Positions 1 to 10,452 of a stretch of DNA of 64,000 nucleotides are shown piece after piece. Origin of the DNA: Rhizophagus irregularis (taxonomy: Eukaryota; Glomeromycota; Glomeromycetes; Glomerales; Glomeraceae); NCBI RefSeq assembly GCF_026210795.1, contig NC_089456.1, positions 932,501 to 996,500 on the forward strand, read 5' to 3'. Both the position numbers and the translations under genes were made by a program. Each line of letters begins with the position of its first letter. Position 1 is the stretch's first letter. The notes under the pieces were generated by a model, which was not told the origin of the DNA, did no database searches, and saw only the letters and a program-made list of their open reading frames with translations.

Positions 1-52
1 TGTCTAATATAAAATGATTTTTAATCAAATTAATATATTTTATACGTGACAG

Positions 53-1487
53 ATTAAGATTTTTAAGAGAAAATCCAACAGAAAAACAAGCATTTCTAAA
101 TGATGAAAATATGAGATGGAAAAGTGTATGATCTAAACCAATACAATATAGAGTCATCTTTAAGTTCGTTTCATTTAACTAATCAAATTATTTTATTCTA
201 CAAGTTAAATCAAGCCGAAAAGAAATTAATGAAAGAAGAATTGAATGCTTGTTCGATTCCTATTACTACTGATGGTGAATTTTGTGATCTTTTTGAGGTA
301 CAAAGAGAAATCCGAATTTTGAAAATTAATAATTATTTTTAAAGAATCTTACTGTTCGTTTGAAATAGATTGATTTTGAGAAAGTACCAGATCTTGTTGC
401 AAGACGTGCCGTTTATTTGAAAGAGGGTAAAGCTTACGTCCCAGTAACCCAGCAATTATCACTTGTTATGTATGAATTTCGTCAGAGACTTGCGAAAGCA
501 CTAGAAGTACGCAAAATTCTTTTTTGTTCTAGTTTCACATAATACATTTATTTATTATTTATTTTTATAGTTAGCAAGCAAATCGTTTATTACATTAAGA
601 AATGAACGAATTATGCCAATGTTGGATGAAATTATTAAACAGTACGACGGAAGAACGCAGACAAGCAATTACTCTGTCATTAACAACCCAATTGCGGATA
701 ACGTGCATCAGGCAAGTTTAAAATGTTGTATTATTTATTATAATAACAGATTCTTACTTCTTGTTATGTAACAGCTGGTTGATCATTTCCCATTATGTAT
801 GCAACATTTGTATCAAAACCTTTGCGAGAATCATCATTTGAAACATTATGCTAGAATACAGTTTAATTTATTCCTCAAGGTATTTTGTTGCTCCTATGAG
901 AATTATATAGAATTAAGATTAATTAGCATAATGTTTAATTCTATAGGGAATTGGATTAACTGTCGAAGAATCACTTGCTTTTTGGAAAAAATCGTTTTCC
1001 AAAGTTGATGAAGATAAGTTTCAAAGAGATTACGCGTATAATATTAGGCATAATTATGGTGTAGAAGGAAAACGTCAAGACTATAAACCTTTAAAGTAAG
1101 TCTCTCGTTTATCAAATTTTTTTTTTTTTATCGATTAAATTTTATAAATGTTACTTCTGTAGTTGTATGTCTCTTATAACGAAACATCGGCCTAATTCAG
1201 GAGAAATTCATGGATGTCCTTTCCGAGAATTTTCTCAACCAAACTTGAAAGCTAAATTGGTACAGATGGGAGTAAGAAATGATGAACATATAAGAGAAAT
1301 TTTAAACCTTGCTGAAGAAGAACATTATCAAGTCGCTTGTACTAAATATTTTGAGATTACTAAAGGCTTGCTAGATAAAAATAATGACAGTATTATTATA
1401 GAAACAATTGAACATCCAAATGAATATTTGAATGCGAGTGTTCTTCTTGAAAAAAATAGGAAGAAAATGAGTAATAAGGATAAATGA
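53..1487 (+). CDS. PRI2: DNA primase large subunit (PRI2/p58), 5'-partial
   Basis: This is the accessory subunit of the primase-polymerase alpha complex that starts RNA primers in the nucleus. Seven exons are visible: 53-125, 205-297, 369-506, 571-711, 775-879, 947-1095 and 1163-1487. They encode the last 340 residues; the N-terminus lies upstream of the window. Family landmarks include [31 protein letters not shown] and [13 protein letters not shown]. The four cysteines of the C-terminal 4Fe-4S domain are present, in HFPLCMQ, NCMSL, HGCPFRE and [10 protein letters not shown]. The intron at 712-774 is of GC-AG type (GCAAGT donor); without it the frame breaks before the first cluster cysteine. 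The splice into NCMSL splits a codon. I am confident of the identity and fairly confident of every exon. Confidence 0.95.
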
Positions 1488-1604
1488 AAAAATATGGTTT
1501 TTTATCTATTAATTATAAAATAAAAAAGTCTAATGTAACACAGATGAGATAGTCGATCTAAAGTTTTGATAAATTAGAAAATGTTAATAAAACTAATATT
1601 CAAA

Positions 1605-2823
1605 ATGTCAATTCAAAATCTGCTGAGAACTTCTAGATCGAATTATGGTTTGCAATTTGCAAGTTTATATAGATTGACTTCGATAAGAAGATATTCCACA
1701 AATGTGGATGAAACACAAGCAAATAATATACAAACGAACGCCAATGTAAAAGACAAGCCTATTACTAACACTAGCGATACCAAGAGTTACTCAATGAATG
1801 CAGGAAGAAGTAACTCTTTTGCAAATAGACGTAGGGCTCGTGATAGGATAGAAAATCAAACTCTATCTCGAACGCTTGACCAAAGATCTGTACCTCCACC
1901 TTCTTCTATGTTAAGAAATTGGGAAAATTCCCCAAAAAAGCTACATTTGAATTTTTGGAAAGGTGAATTAAAAAATTATTATTATATATATATATTGTTT
2001 TTCTTTTTTTTTTTTAAGCAAAAGTTAATTATCGTAATAATTTGTATAGAGCCATATACGAGATTGTATCAAAATATTCATATTTCTAAACTCCCTATTT
2101 CTGTTACTCATCAAGATATTGAAATGTTAACTCAAGGAATTTATCCTGACAATGAAAACCCCATTAATAAAAGTTAAGTCTTTACGTTCAATGTGAATTT
2201 TCTAAAAAAAATTATCGGATTAATCTTATATACTTCATTTATATAGTTTTTATGGTATACAATGATTATTATAAACCAACCGGATCTGCATGGATACAAT
2301 TCAACCACTCTAGAAATGCTTCGCTATTTGCTAAATATGTTAATCAAAAAACTTTTTATGGAAACAAATTAAATGTTGAATTAATGGTAATCAAATTTTT
2401 TTTAATCTTTTTTTTTTCGATAAATAGTAATTAAATACATACTTATTTTGCAGAAATATATTCCCGAGGAAATTCAAATGGATCCATTAAATTATCGTGT
2501 TGGTAAATGTATTATTTTAGCAGGACTGCCGCGGGACGTAACCAAATCCTATCTAGAGGAATATTTAATACAAAAATCCAACAAACGCTTTGAACTCGCC
2601 GATGTTACTCGAGAGTATGTATATACATAAATAATAATATTGCAAAAGTCTTATTTGTTGCTAATGATGATGATATTTCAGGGCTGCAACTATTAGTGAT
2701 ACATCAAAATGGTTGATATTATCCAATAGTTCGGAAGATATTTATTTCATATTTGATAGAATTCATAATAAGTATTTTGATAGTGATAATGAATATAAAT
2801 TGAAAGCAAGAGTAGTAAGATAA
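1605..2823 (+). CDS. Mitochondrial two-RRM RNA-binding protein
   Basis: Exons are 1605-1962, 2050-2172, 2247-2386, 2454-2614 and 2682-2823, giving 307 aa. An in-frame ATG at 1581 would add eight residues. The N-terminus is rich in Arg, Ser and Leu and lacks acidic residues. It ends in RLTSIRRYSTNVD, a good matrix-targeting presequence with an Arg-based cleavage site. A basic linker follows. Then come two divergent RRM-like folds: NIHISKLPISVT...GSAWIQF (about residues 130-195) and CIILAGLPRDVT (about 215-285). The first intron is 87 nt and contains no stop, so retention would insert 29 hydrophobic residues. The role is probably mitochondrial mRNA processing or translation, but I do not recognise the orthologue. 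Its stop lies 35 nt from the stop of the convergent reductase gene. Confidence 0.8.
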
Positions 2824-2858
2824 TTTATTAATAAATAATAAACCAATTTTATGGAGAT

Positions 2859-4195
2859 CTAATATATATCTGTGGGATCCCAACAGAAATGCCTATTTTC
2901 ACTCAAAGAATCGAGAGACTCCATATCCTAGAAAAAAATATATTTTTTTTAATATACTAGTATAATGAAAATTCTTATAAAAAAAATATATATATATATA
3001 TTTACTTGCTCTGTTAATTCAAAATGAAATATATTTGCGTTTAAGCTTATTCGTTCTGGTGTGATAGACTTGGGTATAACGATAGCATCATGTTGATATC
3101 CCCATCTTAATAAAACTTGTGCTGTAGTGACTTCATGCTTATCAGCAATTTCTTTTAAAATAGGAATATTGATTTCCCCATTTATTAACTTTCCTTGACC
3201 AACGCTTGAATAAGCTTGTACTTGAATATTATTTTTTTTACATATATCAATTACATCTTTTTGATATAGGAGCGGATGCAATTCGAATTGTAATACTTGT
3301 GGTACTATAGTACAATATGACAACAATTCAGTAATATGACGATGAGTATAATTGCTTATTCCAATAGATTTAACTTTTCCTTCTGAATATAATTTTTCTA
3401 GAGCTTTCCAACTTCCTTTACGATTTTCCGCATGCATTGGATCTGACGGTTTCAGTTTTGATGTCCTAAATTTAGGTAGGTTCATTATTATGAGGACGAT
3501 GAAAATAATATATATGTATATTATGTTATTTATAACAATCTCACCCGGGCCAGTGAATCAAAAATAGATCAAGATAATTAAGATTCCATCGTTTCAAAGA
3601 ACACGAGAATGCTACATAAAAAAGGATATTAATTAGATTTTATTAATAAAGACAATGAATTGGAATAATAATAACCATTTAGACAGCAATCATATCCTTG
3701 ATCATTTGGAGCTATATAAATTTATTATAACCACTCAATTAGAACAATTAAATTCAAAAATAAATGCAAAAAAAAATCGAAAAATTGAATCCACTAACGA
3801 AGTTTGCTCGCAATAAAAAAATCTTCTCGTTTAAGGCCAAATGAAGTATCATCAATCAATTTTTTGATAGTTTTTCCAATCGGTTCTTCATTATTATATC
3901 CAATTGCTGAATCTATAATATAGATAAATAGGATAAATATTTTGTTCTCCATAAACATATATGTAATATACATATATACCGATAAGTCTATATCCAGATG
4001 CAACAGCACTTCTTACGGCTTTATCAACATCACATTTTTTCAGTCGGTACGTACCCACTAATTAAAACCAGAGAACAAAAGGCATTAATATATATACAAT
4101 ATTGATATAATTTATGTATAGACAAATAGATAATTACGCCCAAGCGCGGGAATTTTTACTCCATTGTTAAGAACAAAATTCGGGATTGTAGACAT
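2859..4195 (-). CDS. Aldo/keto reductase
   Basis: This is an NADPH-dependent carbonyl reductase of the AKR superfamily. Seven exons on the minus strand (4195-4138, 4057-3980, 3912-3799, 3711-3676, 3611-3545, 3465-3006, 2927-2859) give 293 aa. The catalytic tetrad is visible: Asp in RLIDSAIGYNN, Tyr in the same motif, Lys in IASKLPP and His in FLIHWPGT. The barrel end GISNYT, the NADPH-binding IPKSITPERI and the family C-terminus FCWDPTDI are also present. One exon is only 36 nt. The length is normal for the family and no break is seen. The physiological substrate cannot be told from sequence. Confidence 0.93.
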
Positions 4196-4348
4196 TTTTA
4201 ATGTATTTCGTCATGAATGTTATAGATTATATACTTGTTGGGTGATCATCACCATCCGCGACAAAATCATGTGACTAGATTTAAATTATACTTTCAGAAC
4301 ATGTTCATGATGTTTTATCGATCATTTTCTTAATTTCAGTCATGTAAT

Positions 4349-4437
4349 TCCGATATTAAGCACCCTTTTTCTTTTCGTTATAACAAAATTGTAAATGAAC
4401 TTGTTTATGAGTTATGGGGTGCTTATTTTCGGTATAC
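4349..4437. mobile_element. Short MITE-like inverted repeat
   Basis: CCGATATTAAGCACCC at the left and the complement of GGGGTGCTTATTTTCGG at the right form a terminal inverted repeat around about 55 bp. The same ends (AAGCACCCC / GGGGTGCTTA) bound the element at 33042-33176. It lies between the divergent reductase and hydrolase genes, so it sits in their shared promoter region. No clear target duplication was found. Confidence 0.55.
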
Positions 4438-4473
4438 GATGTTGGAACGATGTAACGATGTAACGATGTAATT
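4435..4473. repeat. 8-bp tandem repeat (AACGATGT)n
   Basis: Three perfect and one imperfect copies of AACGATGT lie about 45 nt upstream of the hydrolase start codon. This is a simple repeat in a probable promoter. No function can be assigned. Confidence 0.7.
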
Positions 4474-4517
4474 AGAACATCCGGAAGCACAACATTCCTG
4501 ATAAATTATTTTATAAG

Positions 4518-5958
4518 ATGATATTTACTGGGAATTGTTTTTATAAAAAAAATATTTCTTTTTTAATGGAATCCTGTAAGGAATCCTTTACCAAATATTT
4601 CAAATATTTTATAACTGGTGTTGTTTTTGTTGGTTCATTTCAATGTAATTTATTATATCTTGCAAATTATCCAGAAGGTTCAAGACAATATGTAAGAATT
4701 TCTATAAATTATTTAATGCGAATTTTTTAATTAACAAACTGAAAACTTTACTTAAGGTTCCAAAACCATCGGAACATTGTCTACCATTCAAAGAGGAAAT
4801 ACTGACTACATCCGATAGTGTTAAAATTCGATTATATGTCATACAGCAAGAAAACAACGCAAGTAAAAGACCAACGATATTATATTGTCACGTGAGTCAT
4901 TAATTTTATTTCTTCTGTATCAATAGGACCACTAATAAAATAATTCAAAAAATTATCCTTTAGGGAAATGCAGGGAATATGGTAAAATGTTTCAAGGTGG
5001 ATAATTTAATTTAACGATATTGAAGTACTTATTTTTTAATATTTATATGTAGGGGCATTGTTTGCCAGTTGCGGAGCGATTGTATAATCAACTCAGATGT
5101 AATATAGTTATGCTTTCATATAGAGGGTATGGGGTACAAATATTTATTTATTTGTATTACAATTATAATTATGATTAAAATATTTTGAATCTTATAATCA
5201 GATATGGCTTTAGTGAAGGTTCTCCCTCAGAGAAAGGACTTAAAATAGACGCTCAAGTAAGTCATTTGCACTTATTCGTTTTATACTTGTGTAGATTCTT
5301 ATAATTACAAGGTATTTAATTTAATTCTTTTAGACTGCGTTAGACTATATTAAAGGACATGAAGTATTTCAACACACAAAAGTAATAGTGTATGGTCAGT
5401 CTCTCGGAGGCGCGGTATCGATTGATTTAGTATCGAAAAATGAAGATAAAGTTTGTTTTTTTTATTTATTACAAATATTATTTGGTATGATTATTTGTTT
5501 GTTAAATTTATTATTTATAATTTGTTGAATGTTTAATAGGTTTCAGGTCTTATAGTTGAAAATACTTTTCTTAGCATTGTAAGTTAAATCGCAAATTAAG
5601 AAGAATTAAGTGTGTGTTTACTGTAATGTTAAATTCTCTAATTATTATTTAATATTCTTAGCCAAAATTAGTACCTCATGTCATTCCACCACTTCGTTAT
5701 TTTACATTTTTTTGTACACAAAAATGGGAATCAGAAAAAGCCATTCAGAATTTAAAACATATTCCAATATTGTTTCTTTTTGGTGAATGTGATGAACTTA
5801 TTCCAAAAGAACATTGTAATCGATTATATGAATTAGCTAATACTGAAGGTGGGAAAGATATACAATCATTTGAATTTGGAACACATGCGGACACTGTTGC
5901 ACAGCCGGATTATTTCGATTCAATCGGTAGATTTTTATCAAAAAAAATAATTTCGTAG
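4518..5958 (+). CDS. Alpha/beta hydrolase, BEM46/ABHD13-like membrane protein
   Basis: Eight exons (4518-4691, 4757-4891, 4964-4981, 5053-5126, 5202-5256, 5334-5450, 5540-5578, 5662-5958) encode 302 aa. One N-terminal membrane segment (about residues 30-48) precedes an alpha/beta hydrolase fold. Visible parts are the oxyanion motif YCHGNAGNM, SYRGYGFSEG, the nucleophile elbow GQSLGG, the acid in FGECDELIP and the histidine in GTHADTVAQP. This set is typical of the BEM46/ABHD13 family, serine hydrolases anchored in ER or plasma membrane. In fission yeast and Neurospora BEM46 is linked to polarity. Exon 3 is an 18-nt microexon coding six residues of the oxyanion region. The exon sum is in frame and there is no sign of decay. 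The substrate is unknown. Confidence 0.92.
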
Positions 5959-6294
5959 GATCATGTTAATGTGTTAAAGATACCATTAAGTTATTATTAT
6001 CATTTTTATTTTATTTAGTTTATTTTATTTTTTTGTATATAATTAATTATATACATTCCGTTAATAACTTGATAATGCTATTATAGATAATTTTATTATA
6101 TAATAAATTAATTTTAACCTTTTGTACCTTTTGTATACTAGTTTTCCTTAAAATAAAAAAATTGTGACGCGTATATAACGCGAAAATCATGAAAATCATG
6201 TGAGAGTCGAGAGTCGCACAAAAATAATATAAATAGTATGGAGGATTTCTGAAATAATTTTTACACCTAGTTTTTTTAATATATTAGAAGAATA

Positions 6295-7336
6295 ATGGGA
6301 ATAGGTAGAAATTTCGCGGTCGTTTGTGCAAGTAACCAAAATCGTAGCATGGAAGCACATCATGTCCTTACGTAATTTGCTATTTCAAAAAATTGTTTCA
6401 TTTATTTAAAGAATATTATCTAATTTTTTTTTATGCTTAAAGTAAATGTGGTTTTAAGGTAAAATCATATGGTACAGGTTCAGCGGTTAGACTTCCTGGT
6501 CCGAGTCTCGATAGACCAAATATTTATCCTTTTGGAACACCATACGATTATATGTTTAAAGATTTACATGAAAAAGATGTTAAATTGTAAGTAATATGCC
6601 AAATGAATTTATTTTTGTAACATTATAACTTACTCGATTTTACTTAAAAAGGTATAAACAAAATGGATTATTAGATATGTTGGACAGAAACAGAAAGATT
6701 AAGCTCGCTCCCGAACAATGGTATACTGAAGCTAATGAGACTTTTGATGTGATCATAACTTGTGAAGAACGATGTTTTGATGCTATTTGTGAAGGTAAAT
6801 AAAAAATATACATATTAATTGTTTTTTTTTTCGGAAATTTTCATTTAATATATTTAATATTTCTAGTTTAACAAAATTTTTGGATATAAAATTAGATCTA
6901 ACAGATAGAGGAGAGCATAAGAATAGGCCTGTTCATATTATAAACATTGATATTAAGGACAATCATGAAGATGCAATGCTTGGCGGTCGTGCTATATTAC
7001 AACTGGCTCAAATGGTATGTTTTATTTATTTACGATTCATTTTTTTTTCTTGATATACATCGATTTTTTTTTTTTTATGACATAAAAAATAAAAAAGGAA
7101 ATATTAATTAATTTATATGTATTTTATCCTACCCGTGATTTTATTCGTAATAAAACAAATTCATTGAAAAATAAACAAATTGAAATTCTTGGAATTCTTG
7201 GAATTCTTTGGCGGTACTCATAATTTAGATTGACAATGAACAAGTAACGGATTTGGATGAAGCAATTCCGGGAATTTTACAAGAATGGCAAGAAAAATAT
7301 AAATATGAAATTCTTCATTCCATCGCATATTTTTAA
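6295..7336 (+). CDS. SSU72: SSU72 RNA polymerase II CTD phosphatase (one apparent frame break)
   Basis: SSU72 dephosphorylates Ser5/Ser7 of the RNA polymerase II CTD within the cleavage/polyadenylation machinery. Exons are 6295-6371, 6443-6586, 6652-6794, 6867-7014 and 7229-7336. The phosphatase loop CASNQNRS (C-X5-R) follows VV at the N-terminus. [31 protein letters not shown] and [14 protein letters not shown]-type segments follow, and the protein ends HSIAYF as in orthologues. The expected length is about 206 aa. The exon 3 donor (phase 1) and exon 4 acceptor (needs phase 2) disagree by one base. Either a base is missing at the exon 4 start or splicing there is non-canonical. Everything else is conserved, so I annotate a gene, not a pseudogene. 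Confidence 0.9.
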
Positions 7337-7760
7337 TCATAAAAATTATTTATTACTAATATTTCTAAATGGGGTAATCATTTAATGGCCAAGGAATTTC
7401 CCTGTGTGCCAAGGTTATAAAATGTGTATCCTAAGAAAATTTTGGTACTACATTTCACGCTTCTGAGAATCTTTCATTTCTCTCCAAAAGGCAACATCAT
7501 TTCCAAATTCGTCTTGTCATTGAAATATGCATTTTGTTTTATATAAGTAAGAGATTTTAACTGTGACAGAATTTACATTATAAATTATAAAACATTTTAT
7601 AAATATAAAAGTCTCAGCTTATATATATATATATATATTTTTTTTTTTTTGTTCTGTAAAGGTGTGTTTACTATAAAACGTTATTTATTAAGAATAATAT
7701 TTAAAAAAAACAAAGTTAAAGCTAATGAGACCTAATAAACATATGTAATTGAATTTTAAA

Positions 7761-9556
7761 ATGTCAGCTAAGGTTATAAAGGATAAAAATACACCGAATA
7801 TAAATTTTAAAAAGTTTAATTATATTATCAAACGAATAAAACGAATAAAGATGGGAATATTTGATATAAAATCAAAAACTATAGTCACTGATTATTTAGG
7901 TAATAATATTGTCGCTTTTTTTTCATCACATTACTTTTTTTTTTGATTTAAATTTTTATAAAATTTATAGAACAGTGTGTCAATAAAAATGATGATGATT
8001 GGAATTTAATCATCAATACATGTGATGCGGTAAATGCAACAGAAAACGGAGCAAAGGAAGCAACGAAATTCATTAGAAAGAAGATTTCAAAATCAGGAAA
8101 CGTTCAACTTCGAACATTAACTGTAAGTAAACACTTTGATCTATGATTTTATTTATTAAATTAAATTAATTTTAAATATAATTATTAATTTAGGTGCTAA
8201 AAGCCATGACGGAAAATTGTGGAGCTAAATTTCACGCAGAGATTGCTAGCAAAAAATTTCTTGATGAAATAGAAATTGTAGCAATATCGCCGAACACGGA
8301 TGATGATATAAAACAAAAAATAGTTACATTATTGGGTACTTTAACTGAAATGTTCAGGAATGAACCCAGTTTGTATCAAATATCTAATCTCTATTCAAAA
8401 TTGACGGGAATTCGAGTTAGTTCAACTCAGGTATATTTTATATTTTAGATATAATTAACACTTTGGATGATTTATACATACTTATTATTATTATTATATT
8501 TAGAAATCTTCTCAATTATCAATCCAACAGAATAATATATCTAATGAAGTCGTAAGTAAAAATATATATATATATATATAATAATTTACTTATTTTCAGT
8601 AAATTAACCAAGTTAATAAAATATATCTAATAATTTTATTTATGTAGTCAACGAAAGTTAAAATTTCAGAAACAATTGAAATTTCGAAGAATAATATACA
8701 ATTGTTCACACAAACGTTATCATTCACTGATCCTGAGAAAGAAGATATTACCAAAAATGAATTGATTCAGGAATTTTATACAAAATGCAAATCTTTACAT
8801 CAAAGCATTATGAATTATTTATCTGAAATTCAAGATGAACAATGGATAGATACTCTTCTTGCGCTTAATCAGGATTTTGTGAATTCATTTAAAATGTATG
8901 AGGATATGATTGAAAGAGGACAAGTAAAAATAGCAAAACACGAATCACAGGTAACAATTAATCTTTTAGTTTTAGTGTTTTTGTTTTAATGAAATAAATT
9001 TTATTTTATAAACGATTGTATTGATCATTAATTTCTTTAAAACAAAAAAGAAACAATCATTTAGGGGATCACATTTGAATAATTTAGATTTCGATGATGC
9101 TGGAGTCGGGAGTTCATCCTCGTATAATCCATTTGAGGACTCAAACGAGGTGGAATATGATCCCGTAGTTTCAGGCCCAAGTGCGAAAGCATTAGGGTGA
9201 GTTATTATAACTTAGTACAATATTATAAAATTAATTAATAATATTAAATTTATTTTATTAGTAAAATGCCCGCATCCAGATTTTATGATTCGACACCGAA
9301 CCGTAATTCAAGCAATAATAATAACAATAATTATTCATCTTCGTACAATGAAAATCAAAATAAAACTTCATCAATATTTAGTGAAACTCAAAAAGTGCCT
9401 GCATCCTTGTATAACGATACCACATTATTTGATGAGGATGAACCCTCTTCAGAGAGTCAACAACAATATTCTAATATAGATGCACCTTTAGAACCAGCTC
9501 GACCTCCAAATGGTAGTAATAATATTAATGGAAGGCATGAACATATCGTAATTTAA
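7761..9556 (+). CDS. VHS-GAT domain adaptor, LSB5-like
   Basis: Seven exons (7761-7899, 7971-8122, 8194-8430, 8504-8551, 8648-8950, 9051-9196, 9262-9556) encode 439 aa. An in-frame ATG at 7851 (MGIFDIKSK) may be the true start, since related proteins begin there. Residues 30-165 resemble a VHS domain (WNLIINTCDAVN, ATKFIRKKI, TLTVLKAMTENCG). A GAT-like helical bundle follows (about 225-290, ELIQEFYTKCKSLHQ). The tail is Asn/Ser-rich and carries NPFEDS, an EH-domain-binding NPF motif. Proteins of this build bind ubiquitinated cargo and actin-patch factors at endosomes and plasma membrane; yeast LSB5 is the closest that I recognise. The exon 6 acceptor (AAAAAAG) was chosen because the next AG breaks the frame. 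Confidence 0.82.
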
Positions 9557-10452
9557 TATATATATCATATATATATATATATATATTATATTTATTATTT
9601 ATTTATTAGATGTATTTATTATCTGCTATATCAAACTATAAATGATATAATGATATAAAGCAAAATAAATTATTTATATGCAAAGTTGCGCGTGTTTCAT
9701 ACAATTACTTGATCACGAGATTATTACTGCAATGACATGTGTTATTGCTAAATATGCTATAATGATGTTAATAATAGCTATATGTGCTTATACATCATAT
9801 ATTTTAAGAAGTTTAGAAAATCGAATGTGAGCATCAATTTCCAAAAAATAATTCCTATTTAAAATAAAACGATTAATTAAAAATTAATTAATAATTTGTC
9901 GATCAAAATTTTACATTTAGGATCATATAAAGTTAAATTGATCCACTTGATCTTTAACAACACTGGAGATGGATAGTACATATAATATCTCGTGGTTGCT
10001 AACCTTTTGTTTACTAATATAAGGAATTTGATATAGGAATTTTTGAGACATGTGTAACGGATCTCTTATAATTAGTATTCTCAACAGGAAATCGGCCGAT
10101 CTACTGCATATTAAAATTGTCTTATTATCCATACTTTGGAAGATCCAAAAAAAATCAATAAAAACTGAGAATTTACCTCTTTTTCAATTAACTTTTTTGT
10201 TTATTATTTTACGCTCACTTTTCCACTTTATTAATACATGTAAAGACCGTATTTTATTTATTTAAGCATTCGATTTTTACATTCTTTGATATAAAATACT
10301 ATTTTGATATTATATGTATTGTTTATAAATTTATTTATTTTATTTTCGCATCTCAACAAAACAATAAATTTTTTTTTTAAAAAAAAAACTTTAAAAAAAA
10401 ATTTCAACAAAACAATAAATTTTTTAAAAAATAAAAAATTTATTAAATTAAA
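9557..10452. other. Intergenic stretch with one short membrane-type ORF
   Basis: It begins with an (AT)n run (about 9556-9586), then AT-rich DNA. The only item that stands out is a 32-codon ATG-to-TGA ORF at 9732-9830. It consists mostly of one hydrophobic helix (YAIMMLIIAICAYTSYIL) followed by RSLENRM. Whether it is translated is unknown. The 200 bases before the START-domain gene are poly-T/poly-A rich. Confidence 0.5.

Noticed and set aside
1963-2049. Continuous frame through the first intron of the RRM gene
   Set aside because: The 87-nt stretch is T-rich, codes only a hydrophobic run, and has good GT and AG borders; splicing is more likely.
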